Origin: Actinotalea sp. | GTDB taxonomy: Bacteria; Actinomycetota; Actinomycetes; Actinomycetales; Cellulomonadaceae | Direction of reading: 5' to 3' | Assembly (NCBI GenBank): GCA_014360395.1 | Contig: JACIXM010000113.1 | Location: 1-10,756, forward strand | Length of the DNA stretch: 10,756 nt | Shown here: piece after piece, positions 1-5,416 of the stretch | Position numbering within the stretch: position 1 is the stretch's first letter | Layout: each line of letters begins with the position of its first letter | The notes under the pieces: model-generated | Seen by the model: the letters and a program-made list of their open reading frames with translations, nothing else | What the model was told of the DNA's origin: nothing | Database searches by the model: none | Program-made: the position numbers and the translations under genes

Positions 1-801
1 CTCGCCGTGTTCGGCCGGGGGCTGCCGGCGGCGCTGCGCACGTTCCTGCTGACGCTCGCGGTCGTCGACGACCTGCTGGCGATCGTCGTCATCGCCGTCT
101 TCTACAGCACCTCGATCTCCGGGGTGTGGCTCGTCGGATCCCTGGGCGCGATCGCCCTGTTCGGCGTGCTCGTGCAGCGCCGGGTCACGTCCCCGTGGCT
201 CCTGGTGCCGCTGGCGGGCGTCGCGTGGGTCCTCATGCACGAGTCGGGCATCCACGCCACGATCGCCGGGGTCCTGCTCGGCCTCACGGTGCCCGCCCTG
301 GCGCGGCGGGGCACGTCCACCACGCCCGGGGAGGACCGCAGCCTCGCCGAGCACTGGGAGCACCGCTGGCGGCCGGTCTCCGCGGGCCTGGCCGTCCCCG
401 TCTTCGCCTTCTTCGCCGCCGGCGTCGCCCTGGACCCCGACGCGCTGGCGACCGCTGTCGCCAGTCCCATCGGCCAGGGCGTCGCGCTGGGCCTGGTTCT
501 CGGCAAGCCGATCGGGATCGTCCTGGCGACGCTCCTGGTCTCGCGGGTGACCCGGACGCCCCTCGGCACGGGCCTGGGGTGGCTCGACGTCGTCGCCGCG
601 GGCTGCGTCGCGGGGATCGGGTTCACGGTCTCGCTGCTCGTCAGCGAGCTCGCCTTCGCGGGCGGTCCGGGCACCGAGGTCGCCCGGGCGGGGATCCTCG
701 TCGGCTCCGGCGCGGCGGCCCTGCTGGGCGCCGTGGTGCTCGTCGCGCGCGGACGGTGGCACGTCGCGAACAGCACGCCGGAGGTCCGGCGGGCGCGATA
801 G
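1..801 (+). CDS. nhaA: Na+/H+ antiporter NhaA, C-terminal part (5' end outside window)
   Basis: Membrane antiporter that exchanges internal Na+ for external H+ in pH and sodium homeostasis. The frame is open from base 1 and ends at TAG 799-801, giving 266 residues, so roughly the first third of a ~390-residue family member is missing. The paired aspartates of the ion-binding site are seen in VVDDLLAIVVIAVFYS (codons at 67-72, equivalent to D163/D164 of E. coli NhaA). Further on come SGIHATIAGVLLGL, the conserved lysine of GKPIGI (codon 505-507, like K300 of E. coli) and the C-terminal helix motif GIGFTVSLLVSELAF. Several hydrophobic transmembrane segments are evident. The GTG at base 7 is only an internal valine, not the start. 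No thioredoxin-like C-terminal fusion is seen, although some actinobacterial NhaA proteins carry one. Its stop codon lies inside the putative promoter of the next gene. Confidence 0.95.
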   Translation, partial: LAVFGRGLPAALRTFLLTLAVVDDLLAIVVIAVFYSTSISGVWLVGSLGAIALFGVLVQRRVTSPWLLVPLAGVAWVLMHESGIHATIAGVLLGLTVPALARRGTSTTPGEDRSLAEHWEHRWRPVSAGLAVPVFAFFAAGVALDPDALATAVASPIGQGVALGLVLGKPIGIVLATLLVSRVTRTPLGTGLGWLDVVAAGCVAGIGFTVSLLVSELAFAGGPGTEVARAGILVGSGAAALLGAVVLVARGRWHVANSTPEVRRAR

Positions 802-804
802 GTT
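799..804 (+). promoter_or_regulatory. Putative -10 element (TAGGTT) of a leaderless promoter for the hydrolase gene
   Basis: TAGGTT fits the actinobacterial -10 consensus TANNNT and ends exactly 6 bases before the GTG at 811, which would put the transcription start at or next to the start codon. There is no convincing -35 hexamer. The first three bases are the nhaA stop codon. Four other genes in the window have the same spacing. Confidence 0.4.
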
Positions 805-810
805 CGGCCG

Positions 811-1752
811 GTGACCGACTCGTCCGCCGTGCTCCTCGACGGCCCGTGGCGGCACCGCTTCGTCTCCGCGAACGGCGCACGGTTCCACGTCGCCGTCAGC
901 GCCCCGGCCTCGGCCCCGGAGCCCGCCCCGCTCGTCCTCCTCCTCCACGGCATCCCGCAGACGTGGTGGGCGTGGCGTCACCAGCTGCCGGCCCTCGCCG
1001 CCGCCGGCTACCAGGCCGCCGCCATGGACCTGCGCGGTACCGGGGCGTCGGACAAGCCGCCGCACGGCTACGACGTCCCGACGCTCGCCCGGGACGTGGC
1101 GGGCGTCGTGCGGTCCCTGGGCGCGCGCAGCGCCGTCGTCGTCGGGCACGGGATCGGCGGGACCGTCGCCTGGTCGATGCCCGCCCTGCAGCCCGCGGTG
1201 ACGCGCGCCGTCGGCGTGCTGTCCGCGCCGCACCCCGCCGCGCTGCACACCGCGGCGGTCGCCCGGCACCTGCTGACGCGGACGACGGCGCGCCGCATCG
1301 CCCTCGCCCAGCTGCCGTGGTTCCCCGAGCGCCGCCTCACGCGCGGCGACCTCGTGGTGCGCATGCTCCGGGAGTGGGGCGCGCCCGGCTGGCCCCCCGA
1401 CGACGTCGCCGCGCGGTACCGGGACGCGGCGCGCGTCCCGTTCGCGGCGCACAGCGCCATGGAGACGGTGCGCTGGCTCGTCCGCTCGACGCCGCGCGTG
1501 GACGGCCAGCGCTACCTCGCCGCGGTGCGCCGGCCCGTCGAGGTCCCGGTCCTGCAGGTGCACGGGACCGCCGACCGCTGCATCCCCCTGGTGGCCGCGC
1601 CGACGGTCGTGGGCAACCCGCACGTCTTCCGGGCCGTGGAGGGCGCCGGGCACTTCGTGCACGAGGAGGCGCCCGAGGCGACCACCGAGGCACTGGTGCA
1701 GTGGCTCGCCGGCCTCCCGGCGCCGCGGGCCCCGGGAGCGACCGCGACCTGA
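811..1752 (+). CDS. Alpha/beta-fold hydrolase, epoxide-hydrolase-like, with glycine at the nucleophile position
   Basis: A 313-residue alpha/beta-hydrolase-fold protein, probably cytosolic because no signal peptide is seen. The oxyanion-loop motif HGIPQTWWAW starts at residue 46 and resembles epoxide hydrolases and haloalkane dehalogenases (HGxP followed by aromatics). MDLRGTGASDKP follows near residue 72. The nucleophile elbow reads GHGIGG (112-117), so the usual Asp or Ser is Gly114 (codon GGG at 1150-1152). The other triad positions look intact: an acid at D255 (HGTADRC) and His281 (GAGHFVHEEAP). It may therefore use another residue or have no hydrolytic activity. The GTG start is chosen because a TANNNT hexamer lies 6 bases upstream and the family N-terminus begins soon after. 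It lies 9 bases downstream of nhaA and convergent with nth. The substrate cannot be told from the sequence. Confidence 0.85.
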   Translation: MTDSSAVLLDGPWRHRFVSANGARFHVAVSAPASAPEPAPLVLLLHGIPQTWWAWRHQLPALAAAGYQAAAMDLRGTGASDKPPHGYDVPTLARDVAGVVRSLGARSAVVVGHGIGGTVAWSMPALQPAVTRAVGVLSAPHPAALHTAAVARHLLTRTTARRIALAQLPWFPERRLTRGDLVVRMLREWGAPGWPPDDVAARYRDAARVPFAAHSAMETVRWLVRSTPRVDGQRYLAAVRRPVEVPVLQVHGTADRCIPLVAAPTVVGNPHVFRAVEGAGHFVHEEAPEATTEALVQWLAGLPAPRAPGATAT

Positions 1753-1812
1753 CGGCACGGGCGGCGGGAGGCACGCGGCCGGCGGTTGGGCGCACGGGTG
1801 ACCGGAGCGCAC

Positions 1813-1829
1813 CGGGCCCCGCGGGCCCG
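1813..1829. terminator. Candidate bidirectional terminator hairpin between hydrolase and nth
   Basis: CGGGCCC (1813-1819) and GGGCCCG (1823-1829) are perfect reverse complements around a 3-base loop, giving a 7 bp all-GC stem between two converging genes. It ends one base before the nth stop codon. There is no T tract on either side, so the terminator role rests on position and stem only. Confidence 0.4.
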
Positions 1830-2555
1830 TCAGCGGCCCGGCGGGCCGTCCTTGACCAGGCGGGCCGCCGCCTCGGGGTCCGCCTCCCCGATACCCGAGG
1901 ACGGGCACAGGGACGCCAGGGGGCACGCACCGCACGCAGGCCGGCGCGCGTGGCAGGTGCGCCGCCCGTGGATGATCAGGCGGTGGGAGGCCATCACCCA
2001 CGCGCTGCGCGGGAGCAGGGCGCCGAGCGCGTGCTCGACGGCGACCGGGTCCTCCTCGGTGGTCAGGCCGAGCCGCCGGGCGACCCGCCCCACGTGCGTG
2101 TCGACCGGCAGGCCGGGGACCCCGAAGGCGTTGCCCAGGACGACGTTCGCCGTCTTGCGGCCGACGCCCGGGAGGCGGACCAGGTCCTCCATCCGGGCCG
2201 GTACCTCACCGCCGTGCTGCTCCACGAGCGCCTGCGCCAGGCCGAGCAGGGACTGCGCCTTGGCGCGGAAGAAACCGGTCGGGCGGATGAGCTCCTCCAG
2301 CTCCGTGCGGTCCGCGCCGGCCAGGGCTGCCGCGTCCGGGAACCGCACGAAGAGGGCGGGCGTCACCTGGTTGACCCGGACGTCGGTGGTCTGCGCGGAC
2401 AGGACCGTCGCGACGAGGAGCTCGAACGGGTCCCGGAAGTCCAGCTCGCAGCCCGCGTCCGGGTACCGCTCGGCGAGGAGGCGATCGACCCTGCGGGCGC
2501 GCCGGGTCAGGGCGAGCGACGAGGGCCGGTCGTCGGGGAGAGCACGGGCGGGCAC
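1830..2555 (-). CDS. nth: Endonuclease III (DNA glycosylase / AP lyase)
   Basis: Base-excision-repair enzyme that removes oxidised pyrimidines and nicks abasic sites. The 241-residue product has [20 protein letters not shown] near residues 37-55 and the helix-hairpin-helix [13 protein letters not shown] (128-140), whose catalytic lysine is K134. The catalytic aspartate is D152 in VDTHVGR. The [4Fe-4S] cluster loop has the exact C-x6-C-x2-C-x5-C spacing (C201, C208, C211, C217). All key residues are present. The frame continues far upstream without a stop, so the start is a choice. GTG at 2555 is preferred because TACGCT ends 6 bases before it, and the product length suits the family. An in-frame GTG at 2606 would add 17 residues. 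The gene is convergent with the hydrolase and divergent from the RsiG-like gene. The order nth then crp is the same as in mycobacteria. Confidence 0.95.
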   Translation of the reverse strand: MPARALPDDRPSSLALTRRARRVDRLLAERYPDAGCELDFRDPFELLVATVLSAQTTDVRVNQVTPALFVRFPDAAALAGADRTELEELIRPTGFFRAKAQSLLGLAQALVEQHGGEVPARMEDLVRLPGVGRKTANVVLGNAFGVPGLPVDTHVGRVARRLGLTTEEDPVAVEHALGALLPRSAWVMASHRLIIHGRRTCHARRPACGACPLASLCPSSGIGEADPEAAARLVKDGPPGR

Positions 2556-2561
2556 CCCGGC

Positions 2562-2567
2562 AGCGTA
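2562..2567 (-). promoter_or_regulatory. Putative -10 element (TACGCT) of a leaderless nth promoter
   Basis: On the minus strand the order is ACG-TACGCT-GCCGGG-GTG. The hexamer fits TANNNT and is separated from the GTG at 2555 by 6 bases. The ten-base string ACGTACGCTG recurs at the same place before the amidohydrolase gene. No clear Shine-Dalgarno sequence is present, which agrees with leaderless translation and supports this start. Confidence 0.45.
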
Positions 2568-2696
2568 CGTGCGGGCGCCGGCACCGCCGCCCGAGCAGGT
2601 CCGCACGCGACGGCCCGACCGACGCGCCGCACGGCGTGCCCGGCGTCCCCCCGACGGCGCAGCCGGCGGGTGAGACCCGTGCACCGAAGGGGTGAA

Positions 2697-2739
2697 GATC
2701 GACCTGACGTGCTCAAGAGGCGCTCCTACCAGGTCGATC
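2697..2739. repeat. Perfect 10-base inverted repeat with 23-base spacer (candidate operator)
   Basis: GATCGACCTG (2697-2706) is the exact reverse complement of CAGGTCGATC (2730-2739). The centre is near 2718, inside the 237-base divergent region between nth and the RsiG-like gene. A further CAGGTC copy lies at 2742-2747, in the same orientation as the right arm and 12 bases on. The right arm contains the putative -10 of the RsiG-like gene, so a protein bound here could control that promoter. The rest of this region (2568-2696) shows nothing recognisable except a short CGGGT-GAG-ACCCG stem. Confidence 0.6.
2712..2738 (+). promoter_or_regulatory. Candidate FliA/WhiG-family sigma promoter (CTCA-N17-GTCGAT)
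   Basis: CTCA at 2712-2715 (within CTCAAG) is followed after 17 bases by GTCGAT at 2733-2738. FliA/WhiG-family sigma factors of actinobacteria recognise elements resembling CTCA(A), about 15-17 bases, then GCCGAA or GCCGATAA. The -35 matches fully and the -10 matches four of six. The ATG of the RsiG-like gene starts 55 bases after the -10, leaving room for a 5' leader with its Shine-Dalgarno at 2784-2788. The assignment is inference from the motif and from the nature of the downstream gene. Confidence 0.35.
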
Positions 2740-2792
2740 CCCAGGTCAGAACAGGGCCCGCCCCGGCGCCCCGAGACACGCACGGAGGAACC

Positions 2793-3212
2793 ATGGCGCT
2801 GGCCCAGGTGGAGGGCGCCGGACCTGTCGGTCCGGCGGTCGACGCACGCGCCGCCCGCCGCGCGCTGCGCGCCGAACGGGCCCAGCTGTCCCACTGGCGC
2901 CGCCTCGTCCGCGCCCGCCTCGACCTCACCGTCGCGAGCCTCGCGCCCCCCGAGGACCTCGGCACCTTCACGTGGGACCTCATGCCCGACGCCGCCGTCC
3001 TGCTCCCCGGCACGCGCGAGCTCGCGCAGGCCGTCCACGGCGCACCCGAGGGCGACGTCGTCGACGTCCTCACCCGCCTGCGCCGGCTCGACCGGATGCT
3101 CGCGCGCTACGGCGACGCGCTCGACTCCGCGATCGAGGAGAGCACGCAGGAGCTCCTGACGGAGCAGGCCACGCTGCCACGCCGCGGATCGCCGGTCGGA
3201 GACGGTCGCTGA
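2793..3212 (+). CDS. RsiG-like protein (candidate c-di-GMP-binding anti-sigma factor)
   Basis: A 139-residue protein with no signal peptide or membrane segment. It appears to consist of two long charged helices (about residues 17-50 and 86-123) joined by a proline-rich linker (APPEDLGTF...LPGTREL). Helix 1 carries [14 protein letters not shown] (32-45). This resembles helix 1 of the anti-sigma factor RsiG of Streptomyces, which uses E-x3-S-x2-R-x3-Q-x3-D to bind c-di-GMP and so hold sigma WhiG. Here S33, R36 and D44 are kept, Q is replaced by R40 and the leading E by R29. The matching motif in helix 2 is poorly preserved ([19 protein letters not shown]). The ATG start has GGAGG at 2784-2788. 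It precedes crp by 85 bases on the same strand, and a FliA/WhiG-like promoter may lie upstream. It could instead be a diverged family member that binds a different ligand or none. Family assignment is from motif recall, with moderate certainty. Confidence 0.5.
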   Translation: MALAQVEGAGPVGPAVDARAARRALRAERAQLSHWRRLVRARLDLTVASLAPPEDLGTFTWDLMPDAAVLLPGTRELAQAVHGAPEGDVVDVLTRLRRLDRMLARYGDALDSAIEESTQELLTEQATLPRRGSPVGDGR

Positions 3213-3248
3213 CCTGGGCCCTTTGCGGCAGGATGGGCGCGGGGGCGC

Positions 3249-3263
3249 GCCGGCACGGCCGGC
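3249..3263. other. Short GC hairpin between the RsiG-like gene and crp
   Basis: GCCGGC-ACG-GCCGGC forms a perfect 6 bp stem in the 85-base gap. It might be a weak terminator for the upstream gene or a structure in the crp leader. No T tract follows. The remainder of the gap shows no clear -10 hexamer for crp. Confidence 0.25.
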
Positions 3264-3297
3264 CGTGACTGCAGCCGACGAAGCGAGGACGGAACGC

Positions 3298-3975
3298 GTG
3301 GACGACGACGTGGTGCTCTCCGCACCGCTGTTCGCGGGCATCGAGCCCGAGGCGGCGCAGGCCCTGCTCGGATCGATGCGGCTGGTGCGCCTCTCCCGTG
3401 GGGAGACCGCCTTCCACGAGGGCGACCCCGGGGACCGCCTCTACGTCATCGGGTCCGGCAAGGTGAAGCTGGGCCGCCGGTCCAACGACGGCCGGGAGAA
3501 CCTCCTGGCGGTCCTCGGCCCCGGCGAGATGTTCGGCGAGCTGTCGCTGTTCGACCCCGGCCCCCGGACCGCGACGGCGTCCGCCGTGTCCGAGACGGCC
3601 CTGTACGAGCTGGGCCACGACGAGCTCATCGCCTGGCTCGAGCGCTACCCGCCGGTCGCGAAGCACCTGCTCGAGGCCCTGGCGCGGCGCCTGCGGCGCA
3701 CCAACGAGGCGCTGGCGGACCTCGTGTTCTCCGACGTCCCGGGCCGCGTCGCGAAGGCGCTGCTGGACCTCGCGCGCCGCTTCGGCGAGCGGACCGACGA
3801 CGGCGTCAAGGTCGCCCACGACCTCACGCAGGAGGAGCTGGCCCAGCTCGTCGGCGCCTCGCGGGAGACGGTCAACAAGGCGCTCGCCGACTTCACCACC
3901 CGGCGCTGGGTGCGCCGGGAGGGCCGGGCGCTCGTGCTGCTCGACCTCGAGCGGCTGGAGCGCCGGGCACGCTGA
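3298..3975 (+). CDS. crp: Crp/Fnr-family cAMP-responsive global regulator (Crp/GlxR type)
   Basis: A 225-residue transcription regulator that aligns along its length with my recollection of mycobacterial Crp (Rv3676, 224 residues) and corynebacterial GlxR. The cyclic-nucleotide domain spans about residues 8-115. It contains [17 protein letters not shown] and the phosphate-binding cassette [17 protein letters not shown], with E81, R90 and T91. The dimerisation helix carries RRLRRTN, where T135 and N136 would contact the adenine of cAMP. The winged-helix domain has [19 protein letters not shown], with the recognition helix about 188-199. GTG at 3298 is chosen for its length match and the GAGGA at 3285-3289, 8 bases upstream. 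The frame is open back to 3223, but those codons do not resemble the family. A strong hairpin follows the stop. The position next to nth and ridA matches other actinobacteria. Confidence 0.95.
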   Translation: MDDDVVLSAPLFAGIEPEAAQALLGSMRLVRLSRGETAFHEGDPGDRLYVIGSGKVKLGRRSNDGRENLLAVLGPGEMFGELSLFDPGPRTATASAVSETALYELGHDELIAWLERYPPVAKHLLEALARRLRRTNEALADLVFSDVPGRVAKALLDLARRFGERTDDGVKVAHDLTQEELAQLVGASRETVNKALADFTTRRWVRREGRALVLLDLERLERRAR

Positions 3976-3980
3976 GCACG

Positions 3981-4003
3981 CGCCGGTCCCGACGGGACCG
4001 GCG
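3981..4003. terminator. Strong hairpin between convergent crp and ridA
   Basis: CGCCGGTCCC (3981-3990) and GGGACCGGCG (3994-4003) pair perfectly over 10 bp around the loop GAC, six bases after the crp stop. Converging genes and a long GC stem suggest a bidirectional terminator of the T-less type common in actinobacteria. A second, 5 bp stem (GGCCC-GAC-GGGCC, 4019-4031) lies nearer the ridA end. Confidence 0.6.
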
Positions 4004-4052
4004 GGGTGGTGCTGCGCCGGCCCGACGGGCCCACGACCCGAACCGGGACCTC

Positions 4053-4586
4053 TCAGCGCACCTCGACGACGAGCTCGACCTCCACGGGCGAGCCGAGCGG
4101 GAGCGCGGCGACCCCGACGGCGCTGCGCGCATGCACGCCCGCCTCGCCGAGCACCTCCCCGAGGAGCTCGCTGGCGCCGTTGACGACCCCGGGCTGCCCG
4201 GTGAAGCCCGGTGCCGACGCCACGAACCCCACCACCTTGACGACCCGGACGACCGCGTCGAGGTCCCCGGTCAGGTCCGCGACCGCGGCCAGCGCGTTGA
4301 GGGCCGCCGTCCGGGCGAGGCCCTTCGCCACGTCCGGGGGCACGTCGTCGGGACCGTCGCCGACCAGTCCCGTCACGGCGAGCGCGCCGTCGACGAACGG
4401 CAGCTGGCCCGAGGTCCAGACGTGGTCGCCCGTCCGGACAGCCGGGACGTAGGCGGCGACCGGGGCCGCCACCGGCGGCAGGGTCAGGCCCAGCTCGTGC
4501 AGCCGCGCGGCGGCGGTGCCGCCGACCGGGCTGCCGTCGGCGCCGGGGCCCTCGGCCGCCGCCGCGGCGTCGTCGTGCGCCGTCAC
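4053..4586 (-). CDS. ridA: RidA-family protein (YjgF/YER057c/UK114), enamine/imine deaminase-like
   Basis: Members of this family hydrolyse reactive enamine/imine intermediates such as 2-aminoacrylate released by PLP enzymes, and act as trimers in the cytosol. The 177-residue product has VWTSGQLPFVDGALAVTGLVG (56-76), GLARTAALNALAAV (89-102) and the C-terminal HARSAVGVAALPLGSPVEVEL. In that motif R154 corresponds to the catalytic arginine (R105) of E. coli RidA, so deaminase activity is plausible. The first ~28 residues are an Ala/Gly-rich extension not found in short RidA proteins. No closer start with a good ribosome site was found. GTG at 4586 lies one base after the DUF4177 stop, which suggests one transcript and coupled translation. 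The ortholog in the mycobacterial block is Rv3678c. Confidence 0.9.
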   Translation of the reverse strand: MTAHDDAAAAAEGPGADGSPVGGTAAARLHELGLTLPPVAAPVAAYVPAVRTGDHVWTSGQLPFVDGALAVTGLVGDGPDDVPPDVAKGLARTAALNALAAVADLTGDLDAVVRVVKVVGFVASAPGFTGQPGVVNGASELLGEVLGEAGVHARSAVGVAALPLGSPVEVELVVEVR

Positions 4587-4587
4587 G

Positions 4588-4752
4588 TCAGTTCTCGCCG
4601 GTGGGGCGCTTGAGGTAGGCGACCAGACCGGCGCCGTCGGGGCCGGGGACGACCTGCACGAGCTCCCAGCCGTCGGCTCCCCACTGGTCGAGGATCTGCT
4701 TGGTGGCGTGGATGATCAGCGGAACGGTTGCGTACTCCCACGTGGTGGCCAT
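4588..4752 (-). CDS. DUF4177-family small protein, 54 residues
   Basis: A short gene from ATG at 4752-4750 to TGA at 4590-4588. The product starts MATTWEYATVPLIIHATKQ and continues with LDQWGADGWELVQVVPG and VAYLKRP. The W-E-Y start and the D/E-G-W-E-L-V motif are the hallmarks of DUF4177 proteins, whose biochemical role I do not know. An equivalent small gene accompanies ridA in other actinobacteria (Rv3678A beside Rv3678c). It shares a transcript with ridA, with a one-base gap. There is no Shine-Dalgarno sequence. A TANNNT hexamer ends 6 bases before the ATG, pointing to a leaderless mRNA. It lies 41 bases downstream of wblA on the same strand, so it could also be read through from there. 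Confidence 0.85.
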   Translation of the reverse strand: MATTWEYATVPLIIHATKQILDQWGADGWELVQVVPGPDGAGLVAYLKRPTGEN

Positions 4753-4758
4753 GCGTGG

Positions 4759-4764
4759 AGCCTA
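4759..4764 (-). promoter_or_regulatory. Putative -10 element (TAGGCT) of a leaderless DUF4177-ridA promoter
   Basis: On the minus strand TAGGCT is followed by CCACGC and then the ATG at 4752. It fits TANNNT with a 6-base gap to the start codon. No ribosome-binding site lies in between. A -35 is not evident: CGGACC is the best match at 17-base spacing. Confidence 0.45.
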
Positions 4765-4793
4765 ACGGCCCGACGGCGGCCGGTCCGGTCCGG

Positions 4794-5261
4794 TCAGCCG
4801 GACACCACGGGCAGCACCTCGGGGCACACGGCAGACCGCGTCGCGGGCCGGCGGGTCACCGAGCCGTCGACGGCTCCCGGGGCGGGCGCGGCGTCGTCGG
4901 CGGGCACGGCGTCGGGCTTCGTCGTCGGCTCCATCGAGAGCCGACGGACGGCGCGCCCGCGCCGGACGAGCGGGGCGACGAGGTCGGGCTCCTGCTCGAC
5001 GACCTCGCGCCAGGACTCGACCTCGGGCCGGGCGCGCAGGAGCGCCCGGCGCTCGCGCTCGGTCATCCCGCCCCAGACGCCGAACGGGACGCGGTGGTCG
5101 AGGGCGTCGACGAGGCACTCCACCCGCACGGGGCACTCGGCGCAGAGGATGCGGGCCTGGCGCTGCGCGGCGCCGGAGACGAACAGCGCGTCCGGCTGCT
5201 CGCGACCACACGTCCCGTAGGCGGTCCAGTCCTGGTCGAGGACGTGCGCAGTGTGCCCCAT
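4794..5261 (-). CDS. wblA: WhiB-family iron-sulphur regulator, WhiB4/WblA type, with long C-terminal tail
   Basis: WhiB-like proteins bind a [4Fe-4S] cluster, respond to oxygen, NO and redox stress, and regulate transcription, often through the main sigma factor. The four cluster cysteines are C18, C40, C43 and C49. FGVWGG follows at 60-65, then the basic segment MTERERRALLRARPEVESW. The run DALDHRVPFGVWGGMTERER is characteristic of M. tuberculosis WhiB4 and Streptomyces WblA, which supports this subfamily. Those relatives are about 112-118 residues, whereas this one has 155. The extra residues after ~90 form an Arg-rich patch (RRGRAVRRL) and a Pro/Ala/Asp-rich tail with one additional cysteine (C146). 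The ATG at 5261 has a TANNNT hexamer 6 bases upstream. The neighbours DUF4177 and ridA match the conserved block, but the ArsA-like ATPase pair usually found between them is absent. Confidence 0.9.
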   Translation of the reverse strand: MGHTAHVLDQDWTAYGTCGREQPDALFVSGAAQRQARILCAECPVRVECLVDALDHRVPFGVWGGMTERERRALLRARPEVESWREVVEQEPDLVAPLVRRGRAVRRLSMEPTTKPDAVPADDAAPAPGAVDGSVTRRPATRSAVCPEVLPVVSG

Positions 5262-5267
5262 CCGACC

Positions 5268-5273
5268 ACCGTA
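5268..5273 (-). promoter_or_regulatory. Putative -10 element (TACGGT) of a leaderless wblA promoter
   Basis: Minus strand: CC-TACGGT-GGTCGG-ATG. The hexamer fits TANNNT and is 6 bases from the ATG at 5261. No Shine-Dalgarno sequence is apparent and no good -35 is found at 17-18 bases. Confidence 0.45.
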
Positions 5274-5370
5274 GGAACGTCAGCGGCGCCCGGACAGGGA
5301 CCTTCGCACCATGCGGCCCCAGATCATGGCGTCGCGCCGGCCCGTGCCCGTCCCGTGCCTCCCGTCCCTG

Positions 5371-5415
5371 GCGGGGCCGGTCCGGGCCGGTCCGGGCCGG
5401 GCCGGGCCGGTCCGG
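5371..5415. repeat. Tandem ~10-base GC repeat with G-quadruplex potential, just after dehydrogenase 1
   Basis: About 4.5 imperfect copies of TCCGGGCCGG run in tandem up to one base before the dehydrogenase stop codon (5417-5419). On the plus strand the GGG runs at 5373-5376, 5384-5386, 5394-5396, 5399-5401 and 5404-5406 have loops of 7, 7, 2 and 2 bases, which satisfies the usual quadruplex pattern. The same unit GGCCGGTCCG occurs at 4778-4787 just after the wblA stop. The remaining part of the gap to wblA (5274-5370) shows no gene. Confidence 0.6.
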
Positions 5416-5416
5416 A

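Noticed and set aside
2667..2685. Possible Crp/GlxR site near GGTGAGACCCGTGCAC
   Set aside because: Only one half resembles TGTGA. The second half does not fit TCACA. No good TGTGA-N6-TCACA site was found elsewhere in the intergenic regions by eye.
126..2790. Very long plus-strand reading frame upstream of the RsiG-like gene, in frame with it
   Set aside because: It runs through nhaA, the hydrolase and the antisense of nth, and its product is dominated by Arg, Pro, Gly and Ala. Open non-coding frames are expected at this GC content. Only the part from 2793 has a ribosome site.
2556..3341. Extended N-terminus for nth (frame open to 3341)
   Set aside because: It would run antisense through the RsiG-like gene and make a ~500-residue protein. 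Homology begins after 2555, and a leaderless promoter motif sits right before the GTG there.
5280..5370. Possible small gene between wblA and dehydrogenase 1
   Set aside because: No frame there has a start with a ribosome site and a plausible protein. The region is low-complexity and GC-rich.
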